Source of the DNA: Stenocarpella maydis | Lineage: Eukaryota > Ascomycota > Sordariomycetes > Diaporthales > Diaporthaceae | DNA: 64,000 bases | Reading direction: 5' to 3' | Assembly: GCA_002270565.1 (NCBI GenBank) | Contig: NQMI01000050.1 | Coordinates: 1 to 64,000 of the forward strand | In this document: one piece after another, positions 60,158-64,000 of the stretch | Position numbering within the stretch: position 1 is the stretch's first letter | Layout: every line of letters begins with the position of its first letter | The notes under the pieces: model-generated | What the model saw: only the letters and a program-made list of their open reading frames with translations | Told to the model about the DNA's origin: nothing | Databases searched by the model: none | Translations under genes and position numbers: made by a program

Positions 60158-60159
60158 TA

Positions 60160-60199
60160 GAGTGCCCCCCCGGGCAGCTGAACACCCCCCCCTATTGAA
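60160..60199 (+). repeat. Left terminal inverted repeat of transposon
   Basis: Starts GAGTGC, contains C7-GGGCAGCTGAACA-C8 and ends TATTGAA. Identical to the reverse complement of 62454-62493. Confidence 0.97.
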
Positions 60200-62453
60200 T
60201 ACGTTATTAACACCAATCCCTCCCCATCGTCGCCAACTTTAACCAGCCATAACTTTATGAAATAATTTTTCCTTTATACCGGATCAGCTGTAATGGATTC
60301 AGAATTATCTCGTAAATCTAGTATTTAACTTTTCCTAAAGAGTTTCTATAATGGGGATATAACTTTGCGCGAAGCAGTAAAGCAATATAAAGCCCTACTA
60401 TTTATACTATTTACTTAAAAAAAATAGTTATTCTTTATAAACTTATGCAAATAAAGCCTAATTAAAGCTATTATTAGCTATAGAGTAGTTAATTATTAAC
60501 TGGATTCTAGCGAAGGAATACTTGAAATGCCCTTCCTTAAAGGCTATAATCCATTACTTTATAAAGGCCTTGCTAGATATCCTCAGCTATAATAAGAGGC
60601 TAGGTAAGAACTAGATTGATTGCTTCCTTACTTATTACCCTTAAGTATAAATGAAGCCTAATATTCCTCTTAATGCTAGCTGAATTGGATCTACTATAAA
60701 AGAGGAGCTAAAAGAGTTTTATAGCTAGCTGAGGGCTATTATAAGGGAGAAGTTTATTGTATTAGACTATATTATTAATATTAATAAGATTAGCTTCCAG
60801 GACTACTAAATTCAAAAGTAAATTATTATTAAATAAATAGATATACTAATAGTAAATATTATTAAAATAAAAGGAGATAATTAGGCAAGCATTATTAAGG
60901 CTATTACTACTAATAGCTAGTGCCTTACTCTGCTATATATTCTAGCCTATAAATTATTTGGACGTACGATACTGGATCGAAGTGGTTCAGGGGGCTGCAG
61001 AGTACTGGTTGGAAAACTTGTGATTGCTTGTTGCTATCTGGTACTGATTTTGAGTAGGCTTCCGTAAGCCCTCCTCATATACCCTCCGACATCGTCTCAC
61101 CCCGCAGCACGCTGCGGGTGGCTCTGGTGCAAGTTTGCAAATGGCGAAGAATCCAGTCAAAAACCAACCTACTTTAACCCCGAATAACCCAACAACCCTA
61201 ACCCATACGCCTATAAAAATACATATAGATATATATCAGAAGCTAGCCTTCTAATTGGTTTACTTGACAAAGAATTTGGGCAAGAAATAAGTCTGATGCA
61301 GAGGTTCAAAGTCGGGGTAGTTATATATCCTAAAAAATCAACTCACGGCCATACAAGTCATCTCCCGTCACGCACGCACTGGGCGTAGTTGGTCGAATTC
61401 AACTGTTTCCGTTTAACATAAATATATATAAAAGCAATATATTTTAGAGCCCCTACCCCCCTTTAAGTTGAATTCTAGTGAGAATGGGTGGTTTATAGCT
61501 AATCTCTTCTACTATTCGTTTATAGATTTCTTTCTTTCTAAAATAAAGCCCTTATAAAGGCATGATTGGCGGCTATTACTACTTAATAGCTTAATAACTT
61601 ATCTTTCTAAATCCCTAATAGCTTAAGCCTAGGTAAATAGGGTATATTTGCTTTATTTACTAGTCTATACCTCCTATATTACCTAGCCATATAATAAGGG
61701 CTTATTCTTACTATTAAAGTGCTTCTATAGTTAAGAATTAATATACATTAGCTTCCTCTTAAGTAATACTACTATTAATAAATAGTTAATAATTAGCTGC
61801 TATTAATAGGCTTTGAAGAAGGTAATAACCTTAAATAATATTTAAGTAGGCTTTTTCTATACTAGAATAGTACCTTTTAACTTAGGGAAGGTTCTGGAGA
61901 GACTGCTAAGTTAAGAGGAGGTTTAGGGTACTATTCTGAGTATTCTAGAGGCTGAAAATACTAAAATACTAAGTAATCAAAGTTATAATATGCTTATTAT
62001 ACTAATAAAGGCCTTAGAGGCTGCTTATCATATAGAGCCCTACTTTAAAATAGTAATAATCCCTTGCAATATAATATCTAGATCTATAGTAATAAGCTTT
62101 ATAAAGTAATAAACCTTATATTTACTTGAATTATTATACTTAAAGATAAGAATAAATATCTGTAGCTAGTAAATTAAGAATTTCAGCCTTGAAAATGTTA
62201 ATAACTAGAGCGATAGCCTAATGAGATATTTATTAATATAGCACGGGCTATGGGGAATAATTAGACCCCCTTTTAGCGCCGGCAACCTTCTAGGCTGGCT
62301 ATAGAAGAGGAATTGGCTGCTGTAAGCTTTCTGATTGTAGCCTATTGTGAAGAGGAACTTAAGCATTAATTTCAGCTTGAAACAGTCTAAATAGCTTTAG
62401 AATTAAGTATGTAATACCATAATTTCCATTTGCAAATTCGTCGTGATATAGTG

Positions 62454-62493
62454 TTCAATAGGGGGGGGTGTTCAGCTGCCCGGGGGGGCACTC
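62454..62493 (-). repeat. Right terminal inverted repeat of transposon
   Basis: Perfect reverse complement of the left repeat over 40 bp; flanked outside by TA at 62494-62495. Confidence 0.97.
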
Positions 62494-62495
62494 TA

Positions 62496-64000
62496 CCTAC
62501 TACATATACAGTTGGCTACAGCTATTGTCCTTCATGACCACAAACTTATCACGACTAGTCAACTTCCATCGCCCGCAAGAACCCAACGGAGCTCTGGCCT
62601 CCCACAATTAGGGCTGCGGAATTTGCGACTTGGCTGATCACAAACGAGCGCTCTGGCCGGGCCAAGGTGGTCACAGCCCTCAGCTTCCCATGCCTTTGTC
62701 TGATCTTGTCTGGACGACAAAAGGATCATCATCGCAGAGGCGCAAGCAAGCAGCCTGGTATAACTGGAATGCCTGGCTCGTTGATCATACCTAGGGAAAC
62801 AGCATGGCCTCTGGACGGTCTAGATACCCCTTCCAGGGCTGATGTGATGTAGATGGTGTCGCCGGTTAAAACCATAGGAGGCCGTCACAGCGCAAAGGTG
62901 CTACGACCACCCTCAAACGTACGGCTATGTCAATCTTGCAACGACCCCCCTCGAGGAGGAGGCAAGAACACCGAGCCATTGATGGACCAGGGCGTTTTGT
63001 GGAGTTGCGTTTGAATGTGAAGAGAGGAGACGAAGAATCAGCCGCCCAGGGACAAGACGAAGGGATTTTCTAGCCCCTGCCGGGGAGAGGGAAGAAAGGC
63101 GCACGGACCATTACGGGGCCGCATCTGTCGGGCTCAAGGGCTCTTGTCCGGGTGGATTTCCCTGGTTCTCAGAGCCGGGACCATATCCGCTGCATTATCC
63201 CCATCACCTCCCGGGCGAAATAGTGGTTGTGTTGCCAGGATGCTATTTGCCCGACAGGGCTGACAGAGGCCAAACCCGGTAAAGCCGTACTTCCTAAACC
63301 AGTCCATGCGACCAGGACGGCATACGAGGGCACAGTTAGGTACCAACTCCGAGGGGGTATCACGAGCCCCCCAGGCTGACAGCGGCTGACATGACTGCTG
63401 AATGACGAGACTGTATGACCAGAGGTGTGGGTGGCAGTGTCTGAGCGGATAGCGACAGACAATACTCAGGCTGCCAGGGTAGAAGCACAGGATCAGCGTC
63501 AATCAGCCTGTTGCCACCGCGTAGATGCGTGAGGTGCCGCACCATTATCAGGGTCAAGGTTTGGTGGAGGATTGATGGTCAGAGGGCCAAAGGTGGCACA
63601 CTGTGGTCGTGTGCCATAAAGGTTCTCATGTACGACTCGTACAGTGCTTGGCCGTTTTGGGCGATTGCTTTTGGGGGTAGCATGGGTGGTATTCTGTGGG
63701 TGTTGAGAGCTGAGGGTGGTTACACGTGTGGGCATGGGCAGAGGGCATTGGTCGAGGGGACGAATCCGGGGAACCCCAGGGCTCGGTTCAGCCTTGCAGT
63801 AGGCGAGATGCGGCACGAGACCACTAGTACATAGTTAGTTGTCTGGTAGTCGTCTAGAACTTACATGGCATCAGGTATTCGCATAGAATAATAGTCCTTT
63901 AATACTAGGGCGTCTACGGCTTATATTATGTCTTGTGGCGCGCACGAGGCGGCTGCGAGCCTCGGGACTGCACGATGCTTAGGAAGCACACCAAATGCGT
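62496..64000. other. Unassigned right end of window
   Basis: 1.5 kb of GC-rich DNA returning after the transposon, becoming more AT rich from about 63830. Open frames of up to about 120 codons lie on both strands, but none shows a recognisable motif. Confidence 0.5.

Larger units (their letters stand above)
60160..62493 (+). mobile_element. RIP-degraded pogo/Fot1-type DNA transposon
   Basis: 2,334 bp bounded by perfect 40-bp inverted repeats and by TA on both sides (60158-60159, 62494-62495), the target duplication of the Tc1/mariner-pogo group. The interior is very AT rich and full of stops. A plus-strand transposase is still readable: DITLREAVKQYK (about 60354-60390), an N-I-N-K-ISFQDY block where pogo proteins have NxDExGF, then ILAYK, NGWF (near 61484), RLLLLNSL in place of LLLDGH, and a PYNKGLF block in place of QPLDVGxF. 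The last two acidic sites are 35 residues apart, as in DD35D. Changes run G to A and C to T, as RIP makes. A less AT-rich segment at about 60962-61462 interrupts the transposase between ILAYK and NGW. The copy is surely inactive. Confidence 0.88.

Noticed and set aside
61190..61204. CCCTAACCC inside the transposon patch as a telomere remnant
   Set aside because: Only one full unit; too short to support a telomeric origin.
63134..63834. Overlapping frames of 97-122 codons at the right end
   Set aside because: Open on both strands with no motif; not enough to call a gene.

Overview
The window is nuclear DNA of a filamentous ascomycete (Pezizomycotina, most likely a Sordariomycete). This rests on short GT-AG introns of 53-100 bp, fungal versions of housekeeping genes (APC2, glycine-cleavage T-protein, V-ATPase subunit H, RPL9, VPS26, NUP120), an FlbC-type conidiation regulator, a HeLo-domain protein, and one AT-rich DNA transposon whose changes fit repeat-induced point mutation (RIP). 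The assembly is draft quality: there is an N at 10486, homopolymers are very common, and vps26 carries an apparent one-base frameshift.

Layout: apc2 (minus strand) fills 271-3216. From 3217 to 35233 the only gene I can recognise is the C2H2 regulator flbC (minus strand, about 14464-15493). It lies between about 11 kb and 19 kb of GC-rich, microsatellite-rich DNA with no gene I can support. From 35234 the window becomes gene dense. A kinase-ankyrin gene (35234-40118, minus) and a HeLo-pseudokinase gene (40547-42289, plus) diverge from one shared promoter of about 430 bp. They are followed by gcv1 (plus), vma13 (minus), a cysteine-rich single-pass membrane protein (minus), rpl9 (minus), vps26 (plus) and nup120 (minus). 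A 2,334-bp pogo/Fot1-type element with perfect 40-bp inverted repeats and a TA duplication begins about 305 bp upstream of the nup120 start codon. The last 1.5 kb holds nothing I can identify.

The housekeeping genes serve unrelated processes: the cell cycle, one-carbon metabolism, vacuole acidification, translation, endosomal sorting and the nuclear pore. The pair most likely to work together is the divergent one. A kinase with intact catalytic motifs and ankyrin repeats faces a protein made of a HeLo (membrane-attacking cell-death) domain joined to a kinase fold that has lost its catalytic residues. The arrangement resembles the metazoan RIPK-MLKL necroptosis module, and I propose it as a candidate fungal regulated-cell-death or allorecognition unit. 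The domain content is read from the sequence; the functional link is inference.
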